Assembly (NCBI GenBank): GCA_000158155.1
Contig: DS999405.1
Span: 1,906,382-1,970,381 of the forward strand
DNA: 64,000 bases
From: a gamma proteobacterium NOR5-3
GTDB taxonomy: Bacteria > Pseudomonadota > Gammaproteobacteria > Pseudomonadales > Halieaceae
Direction of reading: 5' to 3'
In this document: piece by piece, positions 34,552 through 43,434 of the stretch
Position numbering within the stretch: the stretch's first letter is position 1
How the letters are laid out: the number at the start of each line of letters is the position of its first letter
Notes under the pieces: model-generated
The model's database searches: none
What the model was told of the DNA's origin: nothing
Seen by the model: only the letters and a program-made list of their open reading frames with translations
Program-made: the position numbers and the translations under genes

Positions 34552-37059
34552 ATGGGTACGAGCGGTAATGATCTCTTTCTAGTAGCTATTGGTGCGTCCG
34601 CCGGCGGACTGGAGCCTCTACAGCAGTTTTTTACGGCACTAAAACCACCCAAAAACACGGCCTTTGTGGTCATTCAGCATTTGTCTCCAGACTACAAAAG
34701 CATGATGGGAGAATTGCTACAGCGAAACACCGACCTGCCTATTTTCACTGTAGAAGACGGCACAAAGATCAAGTCTGGCAACGTCTACCTCATACCGCCC
34801 AAGTTCAACATATTCCTTCGCGACACCAACACGTTTGGCGCCACACCAAAACCTTCGGGCGTGATTAATCTGCCCATTGATGTTTTTATCTCGTCGGCGG
34901 CTGGCTTTTTTAACGACCACATGGCGGCCATCGTGCTGTCGGGCACCGGGAGTGACGGCGCCCGCGGCGTCGTCGGCGTCAACGCGGCGGGCGGACTGGC
35001 GATGGCCCAAAGTCCTGAGTCTGCGCAGTTTGATGGCATGCCAAACTCAGCTATTGCCACTGGATTTATTGATGATGTGGGTGACCCGGAATATCTGGCT
35101 AAGCGCATTAGCGCGCATATCGATCAGCGCAATGGTCAAAAACTCCTGGACGAGTCGGACACCAATGAATTTGGGAGCGAGGTCAAACTCACCGATGTAC
35201 TCCATGAGCTCAAGCTGCGCACAGGCATCCCTTTTGACGAGTACAAAAAATCCACGGTGGCGCGGCGCATTGAACGACGCATGGCACTTAGGCACGTTTC
35301 AAGCCTTTCAAGTTATCTAAACCTTCTTCGCACAACGCCTGATGAGTTGGACACCCTGCGCAGGGAAACCCTCATCGGCGTCACCAGCTTTTTTCGCGAT
35401 CCGGAAGCATTTGAACAACTGAAGCTGGCCATAGGCGAGATTCTCAAGGACAAAGTCAGCGGAGACACTCTGCGAATCTGGGTGGCCGGTTGCTCTACGG
35501 GAGAAGAGGCCTACTCCATTGCCATGACCGCGGACGAGTGCATTCGCAACGCCAAAAAGATCATCGAACTTAAAATTTTCGCCACGGATCTTGAGCCCAC
35601 TTATGTCGATGTAGCCGCCAGCGGGACCTATCCTGAATCCATCAGCTCGGAAATTTCACCCGAACGGCTCAAACAGTATTTTTCCCGGGTCGGCGACAGG
35701 CTCCGTGTGAGACCAGAGCTGCGCAAGTCGATAATCTTCGCGAAGCACAACATGATTATCGATGCGCCCTTTACCAAGGTAGACCTGGTCAGCTGTCGCA
35801 ACACACTCATTTATTTTGAAACTGAGCTGCAGGAACGTGTCCTCAAGCGTTTTCAATATGCACTGGGGCCTAACGGCGTACTATTTCTGGGATCCAGCGA
35901 AAGCCTTGGCCGACTACAACGCGATTTCACGGTGATCCACGCGTCGGCAAAGCTCTGGCGCACGCTGCGTCCGGCAGCGCTCTCCTTAGAAGCCTTGCAA
36001 GTCGATACAAAAATTCCGACAAACATGCCCAGAGCACGAACCCGAAAAGACGCCGTGTTAGGTGATCCTATCGAACGCGCTCGCCAGGTGCTGATAGAGC
36101 ATCTAGCGCCACCCAGTTTATTACTCTCGCAGTCCAGAGAGGTGGTACATATATTTGGAGATGTCACGCCTTTCCTCAAATTACCAAAAGGCGAGGCCAC
36201 ACTGGATGCTTCGCGCATGCTGGACACGTCCGCGGCCACAGCGTTATTGAAATTACTTAAAGAACGCGACAGTGAAAGCAGCGCACTGGCGCGATTTGAA
36301 TCCGGGCCCCTGCGGATCCGCGATGTCGATGATCGTTACTATCGCATGAGACTCGAAGCTCTGGGTAGCCGAAGCGAACATCAGGGTATGCTGCTACTTG
36401 CGTTTATCGATGTCAATTTTGCCAGTTCAGACGAGGTGAACAGTCGCGCCACCACGGAGTCCGATAATCAAAGAATCAACGTATTGGAGGGCGAGTTAAC
36501 CCTTACCCGGCAAAACCTGCAGAACACCATTGAAGAACTTGAAGCATCAAACGAAGAATTGCAGGCCACCAACGAAGAACTGCTCGCATCTAACGAAGAA
36601 CTCCAGTCTACAAACGAGGAGTTGCAGTCGGTGAACGAAGAACTCTACACCGTCAACAGCGAGTATCAGGAGAAAATCCGCATTCTGGATCAAGTGAATG
36701 AAGACCTTGATACCATGGCCACAGCAACGGGGATTCCCACGCTATTTCTCGATGAAAATATCAATATCGTTCGCTTTACGCCCTCAGTAACGACTATTTA
36801 TCAACTCAGAGACTCCGACATAGGTCGAGGCTTGGAGGAATTCTCCAATAAAATCGGGCTGGAAGACCTGGTGGAGCTGGCTAGGAATGCACTCGCCACC
36901 CAAGAGCCCCACGAGCTTCACTGGAGCTCGCCGGACGTTAAGACCATGCTTATCCGGATCGTACCGTACAGCGAGACAGCGTACGGCGCCCGGGCTCTGG
37001 TCATCATGTTTATCAATGTCACAGAAGACCAGTCAATCGACAAAATAAACAAAGCGTGA
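34552..37059 (+). CDS. CheB-CheR-PAS fusion without kinase domain
   Basis: 835 residues. A CheB methylesterase domain (about 1-195) has catalytic Ser in GASAGG, His in IQHLSPDY and Asp in GTGSDGARG. A CheR methyltransferase domain follows (about 215-470; VTSFFRDPEAFEQL, SAM motif AGCSTGEEAYS, CRNTLIYF). A PAS-like part is next, then a strict heptad coiled coil (661-702) and a C-terminal PAS_10-like domain (about 715-830). Many relatives continue into a histidine kinase; this one ends after the PAS. It may modify a non-chemotaxis target or a signalling partner. No receptor or CheA gene is nearby. GAGGTAGAAAATCTAG precedes the ATG. Confidence 0.88.
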   Translation: MGTSGNDLFLVAIGASAGGLEPLQQFFTALKPPKNTAFVVIQHLSPDYKSMMGELLQRNTDLPIFTVEDGTKIKSGNVYLIPPKFNIFLRDTNTFGATPKPSGVINLPIDVFISSAAGFFNDHMAAIVLSGTGSDGARGVVGVNAAGGLAMAQSPESAQFDGMPNSAIATGFIDDVGDPEYLAKRISAHIDQRNGQKLLDESDTNEFGSEVKLTDVLHELKLRTGIPFDEYKKSTVARRIERRMALRHVSSLSSYLNLLRTTPDELDTLRRETLIGVTSFFRDPEAFEQLKLAIGEILKDKVSGDTLRIWVAGCSTGEEAYSIAMTADECIRNAKKIIELKIFATDLEPTYVDVAASGTYPESISSEISPERLKQYFSRVGDRLRVRPELRKSIIFAKHNMIIDAPFTKVDLVSCRNTLIYFETELQERVLKRFQYALGPNGVLFLGSSESLGRLQRDFTVIHASAKLWRTLRPAALSLEALQVDTKIPTNMPRARTRKDAVLGDPIERARQVLIEHLAPPSLLLSQSREVVHIFGDVTPFLKLPKGEATLDASRMLDTSAATALLKLLKERDSESSALARFESGPLRIRDVDDRYYRMRLEALGSRSEHQGMLLLAFIDVNFASSDEVNSRATTESDNQRINVLEGELTLTRQNLQNTIEELEASNEELQATNEELLASNEELQSTNEELQSVNEELYTVNSEYQEKIRILDQVNEDLDTMATATGIPTLFLDENINIVRFTPSVTTIYQLRDSDIGRGLEEFSNKIGLEDLVELARNALATQEPHELHWSSPDVKTMLIRIVPYSETAYGARALVIMFINVTEDQSIDKINKA
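36532..36657 (+). repeat. Six 21-base repeats encoding a heptad coiled coil
   Basis: The DNA repeats a 21-base unit six times, encoding the heptad (N)EELxxx(S/T/V) in register: EELEASN, EELQATN, EELLASN, EELQSTN, EELQSVN, EELYTVN. Codons vary between units, so the protein heptad is conserved rather than the DNA. This is a signature of the linker in CheB/CheR-PAS proteins and probably drives dimerisation. Confidence 0.85.
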
Positions 37060-37168
37060 TGGCACCGCGTATGGTTTTTGTGATGTGCGCGGCAAAACTC
37101 GAATCGCTGAAAGCCAAGGCGTGAAAAAACTGGTGGAATTGGAGAACTCGCTTCGATGATGGGCTTTT

Positions 37169-39151
37169 ATGGACACGATTGAGCTCGACCTGGAAACGCT
37201 ACGTAATCTCTGTATTGATCGGGGTGGCGAAGCGTATGTTTATTCAAAACATGGACATCTAGTGAAGAAGAGCAAAGGTGAGGATGCGCCGGCGCGTATA
37301 TCCGAGCTGCTGCGTGATGCTCAGCTGGTCTCCAGATCAGACAACAGCCTACTGTGGAAGGTCGCCGTCAGGCAAAACGTCGGATACCTGCTGCAGAACC
37401 GATCAGGCAAGTATCCCTCGGTGGCTGCGATTCTTCCGGGCTCTGATGAATCAAAGGGATTGCTGGACATACTGCCCATAGGAATCCTGCAGATTCGAAA
37501 GGACTTCACGGCGGTGGCTGCGAACGACCGAGCAGGTTTCTTACTGGGGCTGGACCAGAGCGACTTTCACAATGGCACCTGGATTGACCGGCTGCCCCAG
37601 ACTGCGGCGGGAGAGCTGCGGTCTATGGTAAGCGTAGCTGACGTCAGTCCTCTGCCCTTCCAGCTGTCCATAGAGATTCATAGGCCGCACGACACCCCCC
37701 GATATCTCGACCTTACCGTAAGCCGGGATCTTAGAGCCGGTCTCCGTGCAGATCGATTCATCATCACAGCACTTGATCGGGGAGCCGAGTACCGCGTCCG
37801 CACAAAGCTTCAGCATACTGCCGAACATGATCCCTTAACGGGTCTGCTGAACCGGGGCTCGTTTTCTGCCGGAATCAATAGCCTCGACGAAAATCGCATG
37901 AACAACCTTGCCATAGCGTTTGTAGATCTCGATCAGTTTAAGGCCGTCAACGACACGTGGGGACATGCGGTCGGCGACGAGCTGTTAAAAGTTGCCGCTT
38001 TGCGGCTGCAAAGATGTGCACGTCATAGTGACATGGTCGCCCGCTTGGGCGGAGATGAATTTGCGATTGTAGCCTTTAATTGCCCCAACGATGAGTCTCT
38101 TCCAGCACTGGGAGAGAAGATTGCCCGGAGAATGAACGGCGACGTGACAATCGACGGACACCAAATCGCGCTCAATACGAGTATTGGTATCGCACATAGT
38201 CAATGGTGCAGCGAACCAAAGCTCCCTGACGGCCAATGCGCCGAGCGCTTAATGTCCTTCGCAGATGAAGCCATGTACGTGGCCAAGCGATCACGGGGAA
38301 AGCGCTTTCACATCTTTCAAGAAGACCTGCTGAGCAAACGGGACCAGAGAAATCATAAACGCGAGGAGTATCGGCGAATACAAGAAGATTTGTCGGTTAC
38401 CCCTGTATTTCAACCGATTGTAGGTTTGAATGGCACGGTGGGCGTTGAAGCGCTGACTCGGATACCAGGGGGCCTGGAGCATCACGCCGGAGGCATCGAG
38501 GACTTCCTCGAGACCGCGAAATACGAGCCACACGGTGTTCAGTTTCTCAATAAACTCTGCGAAACAGCCATTGATGCCTTTGGTCGATGGCTAGATGCGT
38601 CTCCTGATTTCACTGCGATAAAACTCAATATCAACGTCGATGTCCTACAACTCTATCAGCCCGATTTTGTGGCTGATCTTCTGGCTTGGATCAAGCATGC
38701 GAAGCTCCAGCCGGAACATGTCTGCGTGGAGATCACGGAGACATCGCTGGAAAACAACGTACAACTGCTGGTGGGATCGATCAGGGCCCTAAAAAGTGCT
38801 GGCGTTCGTTTGTCGATTGATGATTTCGGCACGGGCTACGCCTCGCTTCACCGACTCCTTGAGCTGGAATTCGACCAGATAAAAATCGATCGCATCTACA
38901 TCAGCAACGCGTTGAGAGACGACAAGCATCGTGGCGTTCTCCGCTCCATCGTGGCGCTGGGAAGAGCTGCCTCTATGGAAGTGCTTGCCGAAGGTGTGGA
39001 GACCGAAGAGCAAGCCCGATTTTGCAGGGAATGCGGCATAGATCTACTGCAAGGCTTTATTTTTCAAAAGCCGGCAGAACTGCAGGAGCTATCTGACTAC
39101 ATCCGTACAGAGTTCCAGGGAGCAGGAAGATATGCAAGTACTGGCGCATAG
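37169..39151 (+). CDS. GGDEF-EAL c-di-GMP protein
   Basis: 660 residues. The N-terminal ~200 residues include a PAS-like region (GILQIRKDFTAVAANDRAGFLLGL). A GGDEF domain has intact GGDEF near residue 293 with RHSD inhibitory site upstream. The EAL domain has EAL near 426, DDFGTGYASL, and the metal residues in NINVDV, EITE and LAEGVE. Both activities look intact, so it may make or break c-di-GMP depending on input. The nearest upstream stop in frame is at 37157, so ATG 37169 is the first possible start; it has no strong ribosome site. It has no membrane segments. Confidence 0.88.
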   Translation: MDTIELDLETLRNLCIDRGGEAYVYSKHGHLVKKSKGEDAPARISELLRDAQLVSRSDNSLLWKVAVRQNVGYLLQNRSGKYPSVAAILPGSDESKGLLDILPIGILQIRKDFTAVAANDRAGFLLGLDQSDFHNGTWIDRLPQTAAGELRSMVSVADVSPLPFQLSIEIHRPHDTPRYLDLTVSRDLRAGLRADRFIITALDRGAEYRVRTKLQHTAEHDPLTGLLNRGSFSAGINSLDENRMNNLAIAFVDLDQFKAVNDTWGHAVGDELLKVAALRLQRCARHSDMVARLGGDEFAIVAFNCPNDESLPALGEKIARRMNGDVTIDGHQIALNTSIGIAHSQWCSEPKLPDGQCAERLMSFADEAMYVAKRSRGKRFHIFQEDLLSKRDQRNHKREEYRRIQEDLSVTPVFQPIVGLNGTVGVEALTRIPGGLEHHAGGIEDFLETAKYEPHGVQFLNKLCETAIDAFGRWLDASPDFTAIKLNINVDVLQLYQPDFVADLLAWIKHAKLQPEHVCVEITETSLENNVQLLVGSIRALKSAGVRLSIDDFGTGYASLHRLLELEFDQIKIDRIYISNALRDDKHRGVLRSIVALGRAASMEVLAEGVETEEQARFCRECGIDLLQGFIFQKPAELQELSDYIRTEFQGAGRYASTGA

Positions 39152-39272
39152 CAAGCCCAGCATACGCTGTTCGCTAAACGAGGATTCATTGCGCTGCATC
39201 ATGCTAGGGGACATCAAAGCATCCTAAAATCCAGTACCGACCGGCAAACCAGATGGGACTCATCGACAGACT

Positions 39273-39620
39273 ATGGATTTTCTAACCATTACCCAGCACG
39301 AGTTAGACAATTGTGACCCTGACGCCCTCGATTTTGGCGTCATCAGAATGGACCGATCAGGCGTGGTGGTGTTCTACAATGTCGCAGAAACCAGGATATC
39401 AGGGCTATCAAAATCACAGGTGGAAGGCCGTGCGTTTTTTTCTGAAATCGGGATTTGCATGCACAACTTCATGGTCGGTCATAAGTTTGAGCAACCAGGA
39501 GATCTTGATGAACTCGTAGACTATGTACTAACTCTGCGTATGGATCCCACACCCGTCACGCTACGATTGCTCAGGCAAGGTGACGAAAAATATCAATATT
39601 TACTGATACAGCCGATCTAA
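39273..39620 (+). CDS. pyp: Photoactive yellow protein homologue
   Basis: 115 residues, against 125 in Halorhodospira PYP, aligning along its length (LDFGVIRMDRSGVVVFYNVAET versus [22 protein letters not shown]). The key chromophore residues are kept: Tyr35 (=Tyr42), Glu39 (=Glu46), Cys62 (=Cys69, p-coumarate attachment) and Met90 (=Met100). Thr50 is Ser43, and Arg52 is Leu45. A small PAS-fold blue-light sensor is expected. The stop lies three bases before the start of a PAS-GGDEF-EAL gene, so output is probably c-di-GMP. Genes to make the p-coumaroyl chromophore (tyrosine ammonia lyase, CoA ligase) are not in the window. Confidence 0.8.
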   Translation: MDFLTITQHELDNCDPDALDFGVIRMDRSGVVVFYNVAETRISGLSKSQVEGRAFFSEIGICMHNFMVGHKFEQPGDLDELVDYVLTLRMDPTPVTLRLLRQGDEKYQYLLIQPI

Positions 39621-39623
39621 TCG

Positions 39624-42056
39624 ATGGTCCAGGGCGAAGAATTGCTGGGGCTTCTATACCGGTTACCCATCGGGTTCGTTGAGTTTAAATCCGATGGAAA
39701 GATTGGCAAAACAAATCCGCTGGTGGCCCGCTATCTGCTGCCCGAGGTCGGACCCAGCGGATTCAAGGATATCTTTACTCTTCTCGCACCTTTTTTTCCC
39801 AATCTTCAATCCGATTTAGCTAAGCCGCACTCAAAGACCACGGTACTTGAAAAGCAGCGAAGGTTTCTTCTCGCTGATGGCAGCTCGATATTTCTTCAAG
39901 CTCAAATCCATATGGATTCCCATATGTATCTTGCAACCATCACCGATGTCACTGTGAGCACCGACATGCTTCGGCGCATGACGTCAATACTCGATGGCAC
40001 AAACGCAGGAACCTGGGAGTGGAATGCCCAGTCAGGTGAAGTGCGCGTCAATGAGCGCTGGGCCAATATGATCGGATATACGGTTGAGGAATTAACGCCA
40101 ATATCTCGCGATAGCTGGTCGGCACTTGTGCATCCGAACGACATCGAAAAGGTATCAGCACGACTAGACGCCCACCTGAGACAAGACACAAATCACTATC
40201 AGGTCAGCTGTCGGCTGCGCCACAAGGATGGACATTGGATCTGGGTGCGAATTCGCGGCACCGTACTTTCGTGGACACCAGACGGACAGGCCGAGTGGAT
40301 GTTTGGAACCCACATGGACATCACAGCGTTAAAGGAGCAGGAAGACGAAGTCAAACGATCACGGGACAAAATGGAGCTCATCGCCGCGTCAATCAATGCC
40401 GGAGTCCTGTCTCTGGGTCCTGACCGCCAGGTTGAATATCTGAGCCCACAATTTACAAAGCTGTTTGGCTACGATATTGAGGACACCGGTGACCTGACCC
40501 AGTGGATTGATAGAGCCAGCGGCAACGCCTCCTCACGAAAAACTATGTCTATGGCCTTGAGCGGGGACTTAGTGAGACCGGAATCAGCCGAGCTGCTGAC
40601 GAATAACCGCGAAGTCGCCATTCGCACCAAATCCGGAATCGTAAGGGCCGTACTATTTACCGTAAGCAAGATCGATCAGATTACGGTAGTCACCTTCAGC
40701 GATATCAGTGAGCAAAAGCGACATGAAGACCTCATACACTTCCGCTCTCAACACGACGGCCTTACGGGACTTCCGAACCGAGCGCTCCTGAGTGAGCGAC
40801 TAGAGTGGGCCATGAAGCAGGCGAGGCGTAGCGACTGGCAGATATGCGTCGCGTTCCTCGATCTGGACGGGTTTAAAGAGATCAACGATACCCACGGTCA
40901 TAAAGCCGGAGATGCCGTACTGCGAGCTACCGCCAACCGCTTGAAAAACGCCCTGCGCGAGGTGGATACCGTAGCGCGCTTAGGCGGAGATGAGTTCGCT
41001 TTGGTAATGACGGAACTGGACACCCGTGAGTCCTCTTCATGCCTGCTGGAGCGTATTCTCCACGAAGTACGACAAGCCATTCCCTATGACGGGCAGGAGC
41101 TAAAAGTAACCGCCAGCATTGGCGTCACTTTTTTTGCACAAGACAGCGCCATCGATGGGGATCAACTGCTTCGCCAGGCAGACAAGGCAATGTACGACTC
41201 GAAATTGTCAGGAAAAGATTGTTTCTCGACATTTGACCCTGCGCAAGAAAAAAACCTTCGCCAGATCAATCGAAACTTCGAGGAGATTTCGAAAGCGTTA
41301 AGAGAGGGCGAATTCAATCTCCACTACCAACCACAGGTCAACATGAGAACGGGTAAAGTCGTGGGAATGGAAGCCCTCCTTCGCTGGAAAGACAAGACCG
41401 GGGTTGAGCACCCTCCCGCATCGTTTTTGCCACTGATACGAGATCACAAGCTCGCCCTGGAAATCGGCGCCTGGATCATAAGCCGGGCGATTACAGATTT
41501 GGATGGATGGCTATCGCACGGCAACCTTATTCCAGTCAGCATCAACGTCTTTCCCAAGCAATTGGTCGACGACTTTTTCATCGAAGGAATACAGCGCCAT
41601 CTCGATAAGCATCCCAGCGTGAACCCTGCACTTATTCAGCTCGAGATTGTCGAGACGGCGGTTCTGGATGAAATGGGCAAGGTGACAGAGACGATGGTCG
41701 CGTGCAAATCTCTTGGCATCCGCTGCTCCCTCGATGACTTTGGGACGGGTTTCTCCACTCTTTCACACCTCAAGCACCTGCCAGTTTCTGAACTGAAAAT
41801 CGACCAGACTTTTGTAAGCGGTATGCTCGATAACAAAGACGACCTGGCTATAGTCCAAAGTACAATCAGCCTTGCAAAAGCCTTTGGCCACAAAGTCGTC
41901 GCCGAAGGCGTCGCGACCATAGAGCAGGGCCTGCTTTTGCTTGAGATGGACTGCGACGTCGGGCAAGGCTATGTGATTGCCAGACCAATGCCAGCGGAAG
42001 ACATCGCAGAGTGGCTGAGCCAATGGTCGCCACCCGCCGAATGGCTAGTGAAATAG
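39624..42056 (+). CDS. PAS-GGDEF-EAL protein translationally linked to PYP
   Basis: 810 residues. There are two or three PAS/PAC-type regions (about 10-110; 115-235 with GTWEWNAQSGEVRVNERWANMIGY; 250-365). A GGDEF domain follows with intact GGDEF near 453 and REVD inhibitory site. The C-terminal EAL domain has MEALLRW near 582, SLDDFGTGFSTL, NVFP, EIVET and VAEGV. Both catalytic sites appear intact. No membrane helix. The ATG is 3 bases after the PYP stop, so the two proteins are almost surely made together and may form a light-responsive pair. Confidence 0.9.
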   Translation: MVQGEELLGLLYRLPIGFVEFKSDGKIGKTNPLVARYLLPEVGPSGFKDIFTLLAPFFPNLQSDLAKPHSKTTVLEKQRRFLLADGSSIFLQAQIHMDSHMYLATITDVTVSTDMLRRMTSILDGTNAGTWEWNAQSGEVRVNERWANMIGYTVEELTPISRDSWSALVHPNDIEKVSARLDAHLRQDTNHYQVSCRLRHKDGHWIWVRIRGTVLSWTPDGQAEWMFGTHMDITALKEQEDEVKRSRDKMELIAASINAGVLSLGPDRQVEYLSPQFTKLFGYDIEDTGDLTQWIDRASGNASSRKTMSMALSGDLVRPESAELLTNNREVAIRTKSGIVRAVLFTVSKIDQITVVTFSDISEQKRHEDLIHFRSQHDGLTGLPNRALLSERLEWAMKQARRSDWQICVAFLDLDGFKEINDTHGHKAGDAVLRATANRLKNALREVDTVARLGGDEFALVMTELDTRESSSCLLERILHEVRQAIPYDGQELKVTASIGVTFFAQDSAIDGDQLLRQADKAMYDSKLSGKDCFSTFDPAQEKNLRQINRNFEEISKALREGEFNLHYQPQVNMRTGKVVGMEALLRWKDKTGVEHPPASFLPLIRDHKLALEIGAWIISRAITDLDGWLSHGNLIPVSINVFPKQLVDDFFIEGIQRHLDKHPSVNPALIQLEIVETAVLDEMGKVTETMVACKSLGIRCSLDDFGTGFSTLSHLKHLPVSELKIDQTFVSGMLDNKDDLAIVQSTISLAKAFGHKVVAEGVATIEQGLLLLEMDCDVGQGYVIARPMPAEDIAEWLSQWSPPAEWLVK

Positions 42057-42106
42057 CAGCGACACGGGTATGCCAACTTAACTCGCTGAAATGAGATGAT
42101 CCGGCG

Positions 42107-42235
42107 GTGAATACATACAAGCGCCACCGATTACCACCAGACATTATTTCCTACTCCGTACCCATAAAGCGGGGTAGGCTCTCTGGCTCTACTATCGTTT
42201 CAACCTGAGCCATCGAGGCATTGAAGACCTGTTCC
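42107..42235 (+). pseudogene. N-terminal remnant of an IS6-type transposase
   Basis: From GTG 42107 the frame reads NTYKRHRLPPDIISYSV. After 23 extra bases (42161-42183) another frame reads WLYYRFNLSHRGIEDL. Joined, these match the opening of IS6-family transposases (YKRHRFPPEII..VWLYFRF.LSYRDVEDLLAERG). The 23-base insertion breaks the frame, and the match stops near 42234, where the left end of the next element begins. The rest of the gene is absent on the other side of that element. Confidence 0.7.
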
Positions 42236-43409
42236 TTGCGAATTGGTAAATTTTCAATACTATCAGGTAGTTGGCCCTTGCTGCCTTCATCGACCAGCAC
42301 TACTCTCGGACAGCATGAAGGACATCATTTACCTGCTGTTTCACCTGCTCACTGCCCTGGCCAAGCTGATTGGGCTCGATGGTAGCCGAACTGTCATAGC
42401 CGAAAATCTACTCTTGAAGCAGCAGTTGACAATCCACAGTAGGTCGAGGCAACGGGCACCCAATCTTTCAAAACAAGATCGCGCCCTGCTCGGATTTTTG
42501 TCACTACTTCTGAATCCCAGACGCATCGCTAGATCAGCCATCATTATTAAGCCCTCCACTCTGCTGCGCTTCCACAACGCACTGAAGAAGCGAAAGTATC
42601 AGCTGCTTTTTTCACCACGCGGTGGGCGCAAACCTGGCCCCAAGGGAGCATCAGCCGAAATCATTCATGCCATCGCTGAGATGAAAAGGCGGAACCCTCG
42701 TTTTGGCTGCCCTCGGATTGCCCAGCAGATTAACCTGACCTTCGGTTTGGATCTAAATAAAGACACGGTACGGCGCGTACTTGCAGCACACTACAAGCAA
42801 GACCCGAGCAATCGTGGGCCATCATGGCTCACTACGATGGGTCACGCCAAGGACAGCCTATGGAGCGTTGATCTCTTCAGGTGTGAATCCATCGTGCTGA
42901 AAAGCCACTGGGTAATGGTGGTCATGGATCAGTACACGCGCAGGATTATCGGTTTTGGCGTGCATGCGGCTCACGTTGATGGGCCAATATTGTGCAGGAT
43001 GTTCAACGAAGCAACGTTGGGAAAAAGCTGGCCGACATACCTTAGCTCCGATAACGACCCACTGTTTCAATACCACAGGTGAAAAGCGAATATGCTCATA
43101 CTTGATATTGAAGAAATCAAATCATTGCCATACGCACCTAGGTCTCATCCATTTGTTGAACGACTGATTGGTAGTGTTCGGCGAGAACTATTGGATCGAA
43201 CTTTGTTTTGGACAGCGACTGACCTGGAGAACAAGCTGCGTGAATATCAGTGCTATTTCAACGAGTCCCGGACTCATTCTGGGCTCGGTGGCGTTACTCC
43301 CGTAGATTCAGGCGCCGGAAAGGTCGTTGATATCAATAACTGCCGATGGAAGAGGCATTGTCGCGGATTGTTTGAGCTACCAATTGCCGCTTGAATTTGT
43401 AATTCGCCA
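42236..43409 (+). mobile_element. Insertion sequence with integrase-type transposase, about 1.17 kb
   Basis: The ends carry imperfect inverted repeats: left GCGAATT at 42238-42244 followed by GGTAAATT, and right AATTCGC at 43401-43407, whose complement reads GCGAATTACAAATT. A single broken DDE transposase fills the element. No clear target duplication was seen at the flanks. It sits on top of an IS6 remnant and marks the border between the light-sensing island and the catabolic island. Confidence 0.65.
42315..43394 (+). pseudogene. Integrase-core transposase split by an in-frame TGA
   Basis: From ATG 42315 the frame runs to TGA at 43080-43082, then continues in the same frame (KANMLILDIEEIKSLPYAPRSHPFVERLIG) to 43394. 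Related transposases have Trp at this point (HRWKAN or HRWLAN), so TGG to TGA is the likely mutation. The rve catalytic residues are on both sides: Asp in WSVDLF and SSDNDPLF before it, and Glu in HPFVERLIG after it. The first part alone lacks the catalytic Glu, so the enzyme is probably dead unless the stop is read through. Confidence 0.8.
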
Positions 43410-43434
43410 GGGACACGCAAAACCTGGAAGAGCG

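Noticed and set aside
36532..36657. Microsatellite or CRISPR-like repeat
   Set aside because: The 21-base units encode an in-frame coiled coil with codon variation and no spacers.
37059..37124. 21-codon mini gene after CheB/CheR
   Set aside because: Too short and without family or ribosome support; more likely part of an intergenic stretch or a relic.
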